Below, piece by piece: positions 1 through 10,876 of a stretch of DNA of 64,000 nt. The notes under the pieces are model-generated. The model was given only the letters and a program-made list of their open reading frames with translations. It did no database searches and was not told the origin of the DNA. Numbering within the stretch: position 1 is the first letter of the stretch; each line of letters starts with the position of its first letter. The position numbers and the translations under genes were made by a program. Source of the stretch: Brachycybe producta (taxonomy: Eukaryota > Arthropoda > Diplopoda > Playtdesmida > Andrognathidae); the NCBI GenBank assembly GCA_036925085.1, contig JAUPFP010000147.1, positions 62,001 to 126,000 on the forward strand. Reading direction: 5' to 3'.

Positions 1-2
1 AA

Positions 3-149
3 CGGAGGTATCAAGGACGATGGGATGTGAACATGATTGCGGACTACTGCTGGATGCTGCACAGGAAAGCGACTGGTGCAGTACACAAGAGAAAAAGCTT
101 GAAACGAAGCTTTGAGGGCAAGATAATTTGGTATTATAAGGATCTTTGA
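3..149 (+). pseudogene. C-terminal fragment of an unrecognised protein
   Basis: A reading frame open from the window edge ends at TGA 147-149 and encodes about 48 residues rich in Arg, Lys, Trp and Tyr, including NMIADYCWMLHRKATG. No start is visible because the sequence begins outside the window. The composition, basic with a W-D-x-N-M-x-A-D-Y-C-W pattern, looks like a real protein tail rather than random AT-rich DNA. I have an impression of similar tails in invertebrate repeat-encoded proteins but cannot name the family. It may belong to another mobile element lying upstream. Confidence 0.3.
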
Positions 150-618
150 TTGTACAATATAAATCTACAAACAACATCTGTTTCACAATGTAATTTCACC
201 TTGATCTTATATGTTTTAGAATTAAAGTGTTACTACACTTCTATCTGTTCTGTGTGTTTCCCATAAACTTTCATACCCACTTTGCGAAAAAACCTAACTT
301 GATAGAGGGAAATGCTCAGCATTTTCGAACTCAGCATACTGAAAAACATAAACAGCTAATATTGTGGGAAAAAAATGAAGTATTTATTTGCAGGCCTGTG
401 TTATTTATGAAGTTAGTAAGTAAATCAAAGTAATTGCATTGATAATTTACAATTATTTATCATATTGCATGGTTTTTTTGTAATGGTACTTTAGAGTACC
501 ACCAGGCATTTAGTGTGGCCATCATGTTGTTTATCATGTTTTCATTAGAAAATAGACACTCAGAGAAAATTGCTAACTGCTGATAAGGCTGTAAACTCTT
601 TTTGAGCCTCCTCAAGAT
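150..618. other. AT-rich interval without recognisable gene
   Basis: AT-rich DNA between the orphan tail and the piggyBac-like remnant. A short open frame at 227-433 has no family features. The interval may contain the left end of the piggyBac element, but I could not identify a terminal inverted repeat or TTAA target pair. Confidence 0.4.
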
Positions 619-2498
619 TTGGGTGGCATAAGAGACGAGTCTTCTGATGAGGAAGTTGAGAAAAATGAAACTTCTGCATTAGAAAATCTAGAAAAAATAG
701 CAAAAGGTGGTGAACTACCAACTATTCCTGATGATAATGATGTTGATGATGATGGCTTGCTCTTGGAAAATGTATTGGAGGAACAAGTAGTTAGTAGTGA
801 AAAAATTGACATTTTTGCTGAACAAAGTAATAAACTTGTTAGAAATTTATAATTTGTTATATATGATGTATTTATACTGCAATATCCTTTAGTAATTCGA
901 AACTGGCGGGAAAAGGTGTGCATAACAAAATTGACCGAATTTACTCAGCCAACTGGTATAAACTGAAAGTTTTGCGGTTTTTTTATTATTTTGAAGCTAT
1001 TGAGTTGATTTTTTACTTTAGATCCGGTTGAAACCTGTTTCTCTTATCGCAAAAACATGGTTGACTTTTTTAGTGTTTTTTGATCAATCAATACAAGATG
1101 CTATTGTATTTCAAAGAAATGTATATGCTGTTCAGCATAATCGCCGATTTGTGCCTTTGCAGCGCAATGAGCTCTTAACTTTTTTTGGTGTCAACCTGAT
1201 GTTTGGTTATCACAAACTTCCCTCATATCAAAATTTCTAGAGTCAAGATGATGACTTCAATGTTCCTCTCATTGCAATATCAATGAATAGAAAACGGTTC
1301 TGGGAAATTCTGAGTAATCTTCATGTTGCTGACAACAGCAGTTTGCCGCCAGATTGCAAAGAACCTTTGTACAAAATTCGTCCACTAATTGATCACATGA
1401 ATAATGTGTTTAAAAATGTAAACAAACCAATGAGAGAACAGTCAGTGGATGAAAGCATGATAATACAGAAATGCTATTTGATACATTTTCACATATCCAG
1501 GTTTGTATTTCTTATTAGATACTATTCAAAGGCAGATCAACACTGAAACAGTACAATCCGATGAAGCCAATAAAAAGAGGGTACAAACTTTGGTGCAGTG
1601 GAGATATGTCTGGCTACATATTGAAGTTTGATATTTATCACGGGAAAAGTGTTGCAGGTGGTGAACTTCAAACCAAATTTGATTTTTATGGAAGGATTGT
1701 GGTTGATCTTTGTGAAAGTCTATAAGGAAAATATCATGTCTACTTTGAAAATGTTTTTACATCTTTGCCACTTTTGAAATATTTGAAATCAAATAACCTT
1801 TTTGCTTGTGGTACTGTCCAAAGACAAAGGAAAGGTATTCCTGCTCGTATTACAGATGGAAAGCTAAAAAGAGGACAGTTTGATTATCAATTCAGCAAGC
1901 AACCAAGATATTCTCGTTTTGAAATAGAAAGATAATAGACCTGTTTATTTGGTTTCAAACTTTCATGGAAATGAAACAACAAGTGTGAAACGAAAAGAGA
2001 AGACCTTTGAAAAAAAAGATATTCCATGTCCTGTTGCAATTTCTGACTACAACTCACACATGGTGGAATTGATAAAGCTGATATGCTTCATTCTTTGTAT
2101 GGGATTTCAAGAAAATCTACAAAGTGGAGGCAGAGTTTGTTTTGGGCAATTTTCGAAATTGCCTTGACAAATTCTTATGTTTGCTTCTGTAGTTTGAACA
2201 TTAAAAAACGGTTCTGAATTACCGACATGTAGTTGCTCGTGGTGCAAAAAAAGGCGGTGATCTTCAGCAATCTCCAACAAACCTACAGTACAAAAAAGGC
2301 GAAAAGGAATCTATGTTCCAAATGATGTTAGGTTAGTCAATGTTAGAATTCATATGCCAATTTTTCCAGCACAAGGGGGGGTGTGATTATTGTTCCTTGC
2401 ATGACATCCAATCAAGACCATATTCTAAGTGTTCAACATGCAATGTATCTTTTTGCTGCAATGATTCAAACAATTGTTTTGTTGAATTTCATAAATAA
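619..2498 (+). pseudogene. piggyBac-like transposase, decayed
   Basis: Remnant of a DDE transposase of the piggyBac family (cut-and-paste at TTAA). In order: an acidic N-terminal segment (619-849); a core at about 1028-1240 (MFGYHKLPSYQNF); 1283-1480, with the typical MNRKRFWEILSNLHVADN and a VDESMI motif around a catalytic Asp; then, through shifting frames, a K-P-I-K-R-G-Y-K-like block (about 1560-1600), an RKGIPAR block (about 1830) and an N-H/E-T-T-x-V-K-R block (1960-2010). The C-terminal Cys/His-rich finger at 2382-2498 (CDYC...CSTCNVSFC...CF) ends at TAA 2496-2498. Several stops and frameshifts make it non-functional. Family assignment is confident; element ends were not found. Confidence 0.8.
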
Positions 2499-2985
2499 AG
2501 TTTTTTTTCTGTTCTGAGTTTTTTTCTTTGTAAGCAGTGTATAACCAACTATAATGTTATTTTAGTCCACTGATGACTTGGCAGTACTCACAAGTACCAA
2601 TTTGCATATGTAATTAATAAAATGAGTATTTTAATTTTTTTTGATTATATATTTTTACACTAAAAATAGCCCAAACTTTAAATAAATCATTGAATAAAAA
2701 TGATTTTGTAGGTTTAGGCTTCAAAGAGTTAGGGAACAAGAAACCTTTGGAACTCTGTAGAATAGAGTACACCAAGAGAAAAAAATCCCATATTTTCATC
2801 TAAACATTTGTACACTATTACATAAATACACTTTTTGAGAAAAGAAAATCAACTAACAGAGAAGTTTAAATAACTCAACTTTCTTACACTTATTGTTGTG
2901 TCCAATTTAAATTAATTTCAGCCTCAATTTTGCTTAAAGAAACAGACTTAATCAAGTTTTACAAACAGAATTTGTACTAAAAGAA
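2499..2985. other. AT-rich interval, no gene seen
   Basis: Very AT-rich, with a short open frame on the minus strand (2614-2799) that has no recognisable features. It probably contains the 3' end of the piggyBac-like element. Confidence 0.4.
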
Positions 2986-3385
2986 TTTATTTAGGTGAAA
3001 CAGTTTTTGAAACAAATGTTTTGATGAGAAATACATTAGGTCAAATGCAATTTATGTGAATTTGTTTATTAGAAAAATCTTTAGATGACAATATTTTAGG
3101 TGAATCATATGCTGGTGAATTTGTTGAGCTGTGAAATTTATTTTGGTGAATTTGTTTAGGTGAAATTGTTTAAAGAAAAAGTTTAGAGAATTGTTTTGTG
3201 TGTGAACAAATTTAGGCAAAATACTATTAAGTTAAATGGATTTAGATGGAAATATATTAAAAAATTTACTAACTTAACATTTATTAGGTGAAGGCTTTAG
3301 CCGTATTGTCATATAAGTAAAAAACAATAGTATTTGTTTTAGGTTTAATATTTTAGCTGAAATGTCTAAGGTGTTTAGGTGGAAT
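2985..3385. repeat. Degenerate short-unit repeat (TTTAGGTGAA-like)
   Basis: The words TTTAGGTGAA, TTAGGTGAAT and close variants recur many times over about 400 bp, mixed with TTTGTTT. The spacing is irregular, so this is an old, decayed simple tandem repeat. No coding potential. Confidence 0.5.
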
Positions 3386-3404
3386 GTTGTAGAACTGCAA
3401 TCAA

Positions 3405-3985
3405 CATACCATTTGGCATAAATAAAATGTGAATTTTTGGTAATCTATAACACCAAAAAGAGGCCTCTTAATTAAATCAAATTCTACAAAAAAACTAAAA
3501 CAAAAAAGTACTGTAGCAAGAGAAACATGTTTATGGTGTTCATAAAAACTAAATCAGAAAACCCATTCACTTCATTAACCTGCAATTATGGCACAGAGCC
3601 ATCAGTATATGATTTGCCATGAAGAGAATCTGCATTTTATCTGACATTCTGGTATTCCATAACATGAGAAAAGCCCTGTTATTCAGATAAAATCATACAA
3701 GAAAACTGAAACAAAACCTACTGTAGCAAAGAGAAACATTTTATGGTATCCATAAAAATTACACAAGAAAACACATTCTCTTTATTAGCCTGCAATTATG
3801 GCACTGAGCCATCAGTATACAAATTGGCATAAATAAAATGTGTGCATTTTTTGTCTGTTTTGGTATTCCATAACATTCAAAAAAGCCCTGTTATTTAGAT
3901 TAAATCCTACAAGAAAATAGTAGCAAAAAGAAACATTTTTATGGCATCAATAAAAATTACTGGCATCAGCATATGATTTGAAATG
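3405..3985. repeat. Tandem repeat, about 200-210 bp unit, three degenerate copies
   Basis: Three diverged head-to-tail copies. Marker words recur with constant spacing: CTGTAGCAAAGAGAAACAT-like words at about 3513, 3721 and 3918; TGCAATTATGGCAC followed by GAGCCATCAGTATA at about 3580 and 3789 (209 bp apart); GGTATTCCATAACAT at about 3651 and 3862; GGCATAAATAAAATGTG at about 3416 and 3827. The last copy is incomplete. It lies just beyond the C-terminal end of the MULE-like gene cluster and may be part of that element's end. Confidence 0.65.
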
Positions 3986-4036
3986 AAAAGAATGTGCCAC
4001 AACATTAGATTAAAACTGCATTGAATGCAATTATAT

Positions 4037-4300
4037 TTAATGTTTCACATTACATTGTGTACAAACAAAGTATTTGTCTTTGATAAACTTTTTATTTTCA
4101 CATGTAGAGTGAAACCAATTTCGACAATATATGCAAAGCACTTGCATTTCTTTATTTGTGCCAACACATTTTTCAAAGTTGGAAATGGACCAGTCTTTAT
4201 TATATCCTTTTAACCTTTTAGATGTTAATTTGCTCTTCGATTTCGAACTTAAATTAATTCTGATATTTTTAAATTCATAATCCATTGCTATTTTAAGCAA
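4037..4300 (-). pseudogene. PHD-like zinc-finger tail of the MULE-associated protein
   Basis: An 87-residue frame with a Cys/His pattern CIYCRNWFHSTCE, then about 14 residues to CTQC, matching the second half of a PHD-type finger (C-x2-C, H-x2-C, C-x2-C). It directly follows the Ulp1-like protease on the same strand, overlapping it slightly in another frame, so it was probably the C-terminal domain of one long protein. PHD fingers bind histone tails in other proteins; a targeting role here is inference. Confidence 0.55.
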
Positions 4301-5288
4301 GTTTTAATGATTTTATCACCAACCTTTACTCTTGATTTTGTTTGTTCGTAATTATATTTTTTGGATTCAACACAGTTTGCCAAAATGCTGTTCATCCAAT
4401 GTCTACCAGTTTCAACATGTATTATCGTTGGCTCTTTGCATTGCAGTATCAAAAGGAAGTTTATGGCAGTAAACATCCCACAATCAACAGTGTTACATTG
4501 CAGTGTGCAATTATTGCTGAAAATGGAAGTCCAATTTCTCACTGAAACCTTTAAGTTTGCATTTGCAAAGCAAATTTGGACAGTTTTTGCCAAGCATGTA
4601 AACAATTCATTTTGTTTTTTTTGTACCTAAGAGGCTGTATGAATCAAGTATTACAAATGTTTTTGATTCAAAATGGATTAATTCTAATGTCCAATGAGTA
4701 TCTTGACTCGGCATTGGTAGAAGGACAGCTAATAAATCCCTATTTAGGGCCTGGGTATTCATTAATTCCTCAACTAATGTGTCATAGTAGTTGTTAATTA
4801 TTGACAGAATATAACTATCAATAAGTACCACTACTCTTTCTTTCATACTGTGCATGCTTACTGCAACTTTCATGCAATCTGTAATGAGATCATTTTCAAT
4901 TTTTTGTCTTTTTGCAAAAGTGGGGTTGTCTTCAATGTTTACAGGAGGTAGATTTGTAAACATTGCACAGATTGTTGCTTTTGTTATCAGCTCAGAAATT
5001 TCTTCTGAAATTCTTTCCACTGCTTGCATAGAAGTTGCAGAAAGCTGCATGACATCCACATCTATATCATCTATAGATAAGGATCTGGTATCTGGATCAG
5101 GATAAAGGATCTGTTGAAGATCCTTTTTTTTTCCGAAATTCTTTAGTGAGTTCAGAAAAAGGTATTCTATGTTTTGGCATTGAACTTATAATCTGCCTTG
5201 CCAGAATAGAATCATTTGCCTCAAATACTTTGTAGTCGAAGTCAATAATTCGTGGCTTTTTCCTTCCAGATTTTGGGGTTGTTTTCAT
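4288..5288 (-). pseudogene. Ulp1/SENP-type cysteine protease domain (C48-like) of a MULE element
   Basis: Two frames, 5059-4607 and 4605-4288, together carry the hallmarks of Ulp1-like deSUMOylating proteases: a V-x-L-x-D-S-Y-I-L-S-I-I-N-like entry; catalytic His in THWTLELIHF (about residue 122 of the first frame); Asp in FVILDSY (about 139); then Q...VDCGMFTAINFL with the catalytic Cys in the second frame. All triad positions are present, although the frame is broken near 4606. A further frame, 5288-5097 (KKPRIIDFDYKVFEANDSI), looks like the linker upstream. Known transposon families combine MULE transposase with Ulp1-like peptidases; the clade here is not assigned. Confidence 0.7.
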
Positions 5289-5526
5289 TAGTTCTGTGAG
5301 GTGGTATTTGGCAGTGGTAAAGGATAATTTTGAACCATTATAAGCTTACACAACTAGTACATGAAAGCATGAACTTTTATGAACTAGACAAAGCTGCTTG
5401 GCTCTTAGGTTCACTGTGACAATACTGTCTCGAAAAGGACTTCCAACAACATACATTCAATTTGCAAAATTCAAGAATACTCTCCCTTGATCAATGCACA
5501 TTTGAGCAATGAATCGTTGCAACATT

Positions 5527-7126
5527 TCACATCTTTCTTTTTTCCCTTCCACTACATCTGGATTTACCATGTTTTTTTACTTCTGAAACAATTTCATCAA
5601 TTGCATAAAGTGTTGCACCTGAATGTTGCATTTGTAGGGACTCCTTTTGAAATTGTTCATTTACATGCCAGTTTTTTCTGTTTTGATATGCACAATTCAT
5701 TTCATTCAAGAAGTACATCTGGCACATAAAGAAAGTCATCAATTGAACATCAACTGAAAGTTCTTCGTGATTTTGGTAACTTTTGATGAATGCATTCATA
5801 CTTTCACTAATGTGTGTAGTGGAAAGTTTATTTGTGAATGCAGCAAATTTTTTTGTAATGACTGCAATGCCATGGTTTTTTAAATCATCTTTAAGATGAA
5901 CATCAGCATAATCAACAAAATGTTCTGATCATTTGAGTTTAAAAAGATCATACATCTCTGCAAATGCAACTGTGTTTTCACAGAATAAAAGGTCTCGAAC
6001 ATGATTTGTTTAGCCAGAAAAATCAGCAGCTTGTCCTTTCTTTTTTTTTAACCAAAACTTAATGTTTTGCAAAATATGATTTTGACAAAACACAAGATTT
6101 GTTTTTGAATATGGCACAGTTTTTAATATGGCTTTTACAATTCATTGCTTTCTATCTGTAGCTAGATTGACATCTCGTCCATGCTTGTTTGAATTAAGCA
6201 AGTCACAAATAATTTCCCAGAAAATGAACCTGTGTGTTTTATAAAACTTAATTGTGTGCAAAAAGAAGAAGAGAGGGAAAATGTTTTCACCTTTCAATTC
6301 TGTATTTCTCATCATTAAAACTGTATTCTATACTTGACACAAATTAAAAGTTGTATAGTAAGACAGCAGTTGCTCCAAGTCAGGATTCCTGAAACTACGA
6401 GCCAGTAAACTAATTAGCTACTGTTATCGCATCTTTGTGACTGCATGCAACAATCAACTCCGAAAAAGTGACAATTTCCAGAATAAACTTTGACAATTTT
6501 CCTTTTGCAAGATGGTATAAATTGTAAAACTCATCACCACTTATTTGTCTTGCCTTTTTAATTGCATTGTGAACATTTTGACTTAGCGTCAGATCGCAAG
6601 GCAAAGCATGACCTTCTATTTCATGAACCTTAGGGTTTCCTTCAGGAAGATTGCTCACTTCAGCAGTTGCAATCCATGAAATATCTTCATAGGCCCTCAA
6701 TGGCTTTGTTCCATGAGAAACCTGTTTAATTTTTTTCAATGTGCCTGGGAGTGTGCACTCATACAAATGTGCATGTCTTTTAATATTTCCATGTGGTCAT
6801 CTGGGACACATTTTTGGGTCTCCAAGGTATAACAAGAGATGTGAGGGCCTTTCTGATGTTCAGGTTCTCAGTGATAAAACTTGCTTCTGCCAATCTTTTG
6901 TGTAATCACTTTTATCAGTAACTTGTCCACAAAATGTTGTGCTAAATCCAGTTGTCAACAATAAAGTTTTTGTCATCAGGTGATTTCAAATGAAAAGCTA
7001 GATCACCTCCTTTGACTTACTGTGGCCCACAGAAATGACATTTTCATTTATTTGGCCCTTTTCTATGCCAATCAAAATCTCTTGTGCATCCTTAACAACA
7101 CTAACATTACACCTAATTGTTGCCAT
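5527..7126 (-). pseudogene. MULE (Mutator-like) transposase, decayed
   Basis: The best start is ATG at 7126-7124 (MATIRCNVSVVKDAQEILIG). The frame then continues through several stops: 6766-6410 (118 codons open), a block reading LMMRNTELKGENIFPLFF, then VNLATDRKQ (about 6170-6145) with a catalytic Asp, a spaced C-x2-H (FCQNHILQNIKFW, about 6090), and ISESMNAFIKSYQ at 5800, which matches the S-E-S-x-N-x-x-I-K end of MULE catalytic domains. At least five in-frame stops make it non-functional. The Ulp1 and PHD segments lie downstream on the same strand, suggesting one element of more than 3 kb. Terminal inverted repeats were not found. Confidence 0.65.
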
Positions 7127-7129
7127 CTT

Positions 7130-8270
7130 ATAACTTAAAGTATTGTAAAAATGAATGTAAATTTTTCAATGTAGATGTCAATGTAGGAAAGAAAAATGTA
7201 ATACAGTGTATAAACTGTCAATCAACGAAATGTATCTAAAAAAACAGTATACAACATTGTAAAATAAAATTCCAACCTAAACATTTAGAAACAGAAAACA
7301 CATAATTATATATTTAGTGAAATTAACAAACAGGTTACATAAATCCGGTCATACAATTTAGCGCATTCTGCTCAATAAAATATTATTTAAGATAGTACAT
7401 CATCCGGAAAATAGGCTTTAAAAGGACATCTAGAGCATCATAGCCGTTAGTAGGCCAATGTTTTCATTTTTTGCCATCAGTGGCATCTTAAAGTTGAGCA
7501 CATAGAGACCCATTTTAGACGAACATGAGCGGCAAAATTTGAAGGTCTAAATACATATTTTTACTTACTTCTGTTCAACTTCACCAAAACTTAATTAAAA
7601 CACTTCAAGTTGCATTAAATTCTTAAGTATATACTAATAAAATAGTGCTATATTTTAAGAATTAATGGTCGATATTTATATTTTTAAATTGCATCAAAAG
7701 TTGGTGCATTTAAAAATCATACCTTCAAATCTGTTCAACTTTTTTCCTGACTAATGTAATATGTAGAAAAAATTCAGTGTATAGTTAAATGTTTTATCTT
7801 GATTGTTTGCTGGTTTTTATAGCTTTTATATCTTTATCACTTATTAATATTCTATCTAATTAAAAATGTTGATAAACAAGTTGAGAGAAACATGAGCCCT
7901 GTTTGGAGAGTACATGACTTTCCAGTGTGACGTCATACTTACAACAAATAATATTTTCAAAGTTTTTGGCGGCCATGTATTTTAATGATCGAATTTTAGC
8001 GATTTTTTCCCAATTTTTTCTTTTTCTAGTCATTTTAGCGATAAAATGAAAGAGATAAAAAAGAAAGAAAACGAAAAAATATACTTAGTTATAAAATTTC
8101 ATCGCTGGATACTATTTGGACAACTAAGGTGAAAATTTTGTTAGTGGGGAAAATAGTAGTACCAGTCTGCCTTATGTATAGCAAACATTTAAAAACACAG
8201 AAATAAGCTTGAAAATGGACCTTATGTCCAATAATAGCCTCTTTTATATTATTATAAAGGAGGCTATTGT
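7130..8270. other. AT-rich interval, no gene seen
   Basis: AT-rich, without coherent reading frames or recognisable repeats. The MULE promoter and right terminus would be expected at its left edge, but I cannot point to them. Confidence 0.4.
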
Positions 8271-8274
8271 TCGA

Positions 8275-8685
8275 TAATCTCCAATATGCAATATTTCTAG
8301 TGGCAGTAGGGACAAAAAGACGGCCCCATAAGAAGTTAGCAGACCAAATTTTTAACATAGAACTCTATGGAAAAATTGCTTCACCGGTAAGTTTTTTGGC
8401 TGTTTTCTAGTAAATTACTCATCCAAATTATATGAAGTTTTGAAAATACAAAGACAAAAGTACGTAATTTCACATAAATGTATTAGTTTTTTTAATATTA
8501 ATTATTTTGTTGTTTTGATATTTTGTTCTGAACGTTGCTTTAAACCCGAAACTTTTAACATAGAAGCCAATAGAGATTTTGATAAGTCCGTAAGTTGTTT
8601 TGCTTATTTCTTGCAAATTAACTGAACAGTTATAGAGAAATTTTAAAGAAATGAAGGTAAAAATGCGTAGTTTTTTAATCAATTG
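8275..8685 (+). repeat. Dispersed AT-rich repeat R, copy 1
   Basis: Shares long stretches with 26965-27350: TCTAGTGGCA, then ACATAGAACTCTATGGAAAA, AAGACAAAAGTACGTAATTT, and a CGAAACTTTTAACAT block followed by GAAATTTTAAAGAAAT. Partial copies occur on the opposite strand at 19960-20280 and 27365-27580. No coding capacity. It abuts the Gypsy-A LTR at 8686. A non-autonomous element is likely but the ends are undefined. Confidence 0.65.
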
Positions 8686-9216
8686 TGTGGCAACATGGTC
8701 TGCTCAATTTTAATTTTTTGATTGAGCAGATGAAATCCCTATGGTGGTCTGCCTGACAGCTACAGTAGGGTGTTAGGACAAATGCCATTTTGGTGCAAGC
8801 AGACCTCTCACCATAGAGTCAATGGGTGAGAGGTCAGATGTGACTTCTGTCCCCTCCAGGTAGAGTTGCCTGGAGGTTTCCTGTGTGCTGGTCAGCCACA
8901 AGATCTAGGCAGTTGGTTGTAGGCTTCTGATGTGACCAGACCTGTGGGTGGATGTCAAGGAGACCGCCACTGTCTAGCTTGTTCATCTCTTTGTTTTGTC
9001 TTTTGGCATGTTGGCCTCTGCTTGTATAAAGTGCTTTTGGGCTGGTCAAACGAACCAGCCCTATTTGTATATAATCATCAACCGCTGTAAGTGTAATTAA
9101 AACACTTTTTTAATCATCACTTACTTTATGTCGTGTGTTTTCTTGGGGGTTTACCGCGGGAGGGTGGGTTTCCGGTTTGGAAAAACCCCACCATCCATTT
9201 CGACCTCTTTCGGCAG
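8686..9216 (+). repeat. Gypsy-A copy 1, 5' LTR, first part
   Basis: Begins TGTGGCAAC, as do the other Gypsy-A LTRs at 9508, 51944 and 62285 (the latter three on the minus strand). It contains serial hairpins: TCTGCTCAAT with its inverse, GACCTCTCACC / GGTGAGAGGTC (8802-8812 / 8825-8835), CCTCCAGG / CCTGGAGG (about 8853-8877), and GGGCTGGT / ACCAGCCC (about 9038-9061). TATAAAG lies near 9032 and TATATAATC near 9070. The alignment with the complete LTR at 61490-62285 stops at about 9216 and resumes at 10176, so this LTR is split. Confidence 0.7.
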
Positions 9217-9508
9217 GTAAAAGGCCAAAAGGCAAAACAAAGAGATGAACAAGTCTGGTCACATCAGAAGCCTACTACCAACTGCCCAGATTCTGTGGCT
9301 GACCAGGCCACCGGAAACCTCCAGGCAACTCCACCTGGACTGGACAGAGGTAACATCTGACCTCTCACCTATTGACTCAATGGTGAGAGGTTTGCTGGCA
9401 CCAAAATGGTGTATATCCTAACAGCCTACTGTAGCTGTCAGGCAGACCACCATAGAGAAATCGTCTGCTCAATCAAAAAATTAAAATTGAGCAGACCAGG
9501 TTGCCACA
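9217..9508 (-). repeat. Gypsy-A 3' LTR fragment, inverted
   Basis: The reverse complement starts TGTGGCAAC at 9508 and matches the first roughly 290 bp of the LTR at 8686 in opposite orientation, so 8686-9508 forms a large imperfect palindrome. A purine-rich tract and the C-terminal part of the third Gypsy-A ORF lie directly upstream in its own orientation, identifying it as the 3' LTR end of a minus-strand copy. Confidence 0.7.
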
Positions 9509-9527
9509 ATCCTCTCAACTTCCCTGT
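9509..9527 (-). promoter_or_regulatory. Polypurine tract of the inverted Gypsy-A fragment
   Basis: On the minus strand the sequence AGGGAAGTTGAGAGGAT immediately precedes the LTR start TGTGGCAAC. The same tract precedes the 3' LTR of copy 3 (51945-51961). Position and composition fit the plus-strand priming site of an LTR retrotransposon. Confidence 0.65.
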
Positions 9528-9587
9528 TCCATCTCGGGAACAGGTCAGTCGAAGCCAGTCAGGATTGCTCCCTTGAACCTGACCTTC

Positions 9588-10175
9588 TTAGGGACCGGAC
9601 GGCTTCCTTGGCGGTGTCGCGAAAGTGGAGCCCATCCACTCCGCAGCCCACCGATGTGCCCACGACAAGCACATCTGGGTGTTACGCCACCCAAAACCAG
9701 TATCGAAGACCGTCCACCTAAGACGGCTTTCCTTCAAAGCTCGGAATTTCTCGAAAGGAATATCCTGGAGTTGCGGACGCGTGCGAAGCGTTCGACTTGT
9801 TAGGAGGTCTACCAGGGCAACCGCAGGCTCAATTTCGCACCCTGGTAATGGCTCAGTAATAAACTGTCCTGCCATACCTCCTAGGTCGCATCCGAGCAAA
9901 TGTTGGGTGAATGGGGCTGTATGCCGGGCTGGACGAACTATCCCGGCATCTAGTCCCACCACATCCAGAATTGCAAATGGTTGCTGGACCGGGTTCACGA
10001 CCATTACTACCGGAAAACCCCCACAACCAAATGCCACAACATGGCGCATGTTGTACGGCGGTAGCCTTGCTACCCACGGCTCTGGAAGTTGCTCATCCAG
10101 ACGGTAGTAGCCGTGGTATTGGCAACCCTCTATTCCCGGCTGGTCCTGCCAAAGACCAAGTCGGTTATTCAGATA
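9588..10175 (-). pseudogene. Gypsy-A third ORF, C-terminal fragment
   Basis: On the minus strand a continuous similarity to the end of the third ORF of copy 3 (52769-52022) runs from YLNNRLGLWQDQPGIEG at 10175 through YHGYYRL, VARLPPYNMRHVVAF, ALVDLLTSR, RPQLQDIPFEKFR and ends HRWAAEWMGS...KPSGP. The longest single frame is 10049-9588 (153 codons). I do not recognise the domain. Two diverged copies keep the same C-terminus and stop, so it was a real protein end placed just before the polypurine tract and LTR. The fragment is cut at 10175 where LTR sequence on the other strand begins. Confidence 0.6.
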
Positions 10176-10345
10176 CGACGAGGCAGCATGTCATCATCGT
10201 GTATAACCGTTGAGGGTGCTCCACACAGACACTACCTGAGGTTCACCGTGGGAGAGGCGGCTATGGGTACGGTCCCGTCCCCGTCTCGGAGCTTTGGTCA
10301 CCGGTAAGTGAGAGCATTTTTCACGTTTTTGTTTACCGAGGCGGG
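10176..10345 (+). repeat. Gypsy-A copy 1, 5' LTR, second part
   Basis: Matches 19741-19942 and the 3' half of the LTR at 61490-62285: CACTACCTGAGGTTCACC, GGGAGAGGCGGCTA, GGTACGGTCCCGTCC, then CACGTTTTTGTTTACCG. The final LTR palindrome ending in TTACA is missing here. The sequence passes directly into the leader. Confidence 0.65.
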
Positions 10346-10363
10346 GTACCTGTACCCCGCCTC
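10338..10363 (+). promoter_or_regulatory. Perfect palindrome at the start of the leader
   Basis: GAGGCGGGGTAC (10338-10349), a CT spacer, then GTACCCCGCCTC (10352-10363): 12-bp perfect arms. A weaker version (GGGTAC-TC-GTACCC core) sits at the same place next to the LTR end in copy 3 (about 61458-61485). Confidence 0.6.
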
Positions 10364-10876
10364 TCGCACGGTTAATTACCGTGGATTCGAAAATTTAGTT
10401 GGTCGAATCACCGCACAGTGCGAGTATGCAGCTGGGTGCGAACTTTTGTCTGTGGGACAGCGGCGAAATTCACTGTTTTGCCGTATTTTTACCGTGATTT
10501 ACCGTGGGGAGCGGACTTCGGTCCATTGTACCGTGGTAAACGGTAGATTTACCATCCATTTGCCATGGGGCGCGGATTACAGTACGTGGTACCGTGGTTT
10601 GTGGTGGTGTACAGTGTTTTACCGTGAGTACACCGTGGGGTGCGGACTTTGTCCATGGCACCGCAGTTGAAAGTGGTAAAATGGACGGTTACCGAGAAGT
10701 ACACCATGTGAAACAGACTTTTGTCCGTTATACCGCTGTAGAAACCGGTAGGGTTAAACTCTAACCATTTTTCAAAATGGGACACGGACTTTTGTTCGTG
10801 AATTTACCGTTTTCGACGGTGGAAATCTGCTGTCTGGTGGTTTTGTCCATATTTTACCGTTCATTTACGGTGAAAA
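10364..10876 (+). repeat. Gypsy-A copy 1 leader hairpin array, about 70-bp period
   Basis: Between LTR and gag the sequence repeats a TACCGTGG...GCGGACTTTTGTCCGTG-like theme about every 65-75 bp (near 10440, 10510, 10570, 10640, 10715 and 10785). The best units form a CACGGAC-TTTT-GTCCGTG hairpin. Units are strongly diverged from each other. The same architecture occurs in the other two copies (33370-34090, 60870-61440). No long conserved frame. A packaging, translation or transcription role is inference. Confidence 0.6.

Noticed and set aside
9133..9360. 75-codon ORF across the LTR palindrome
   Set aside because: It crosses the junction of two inverted LTR pieces; no conserved protein features.
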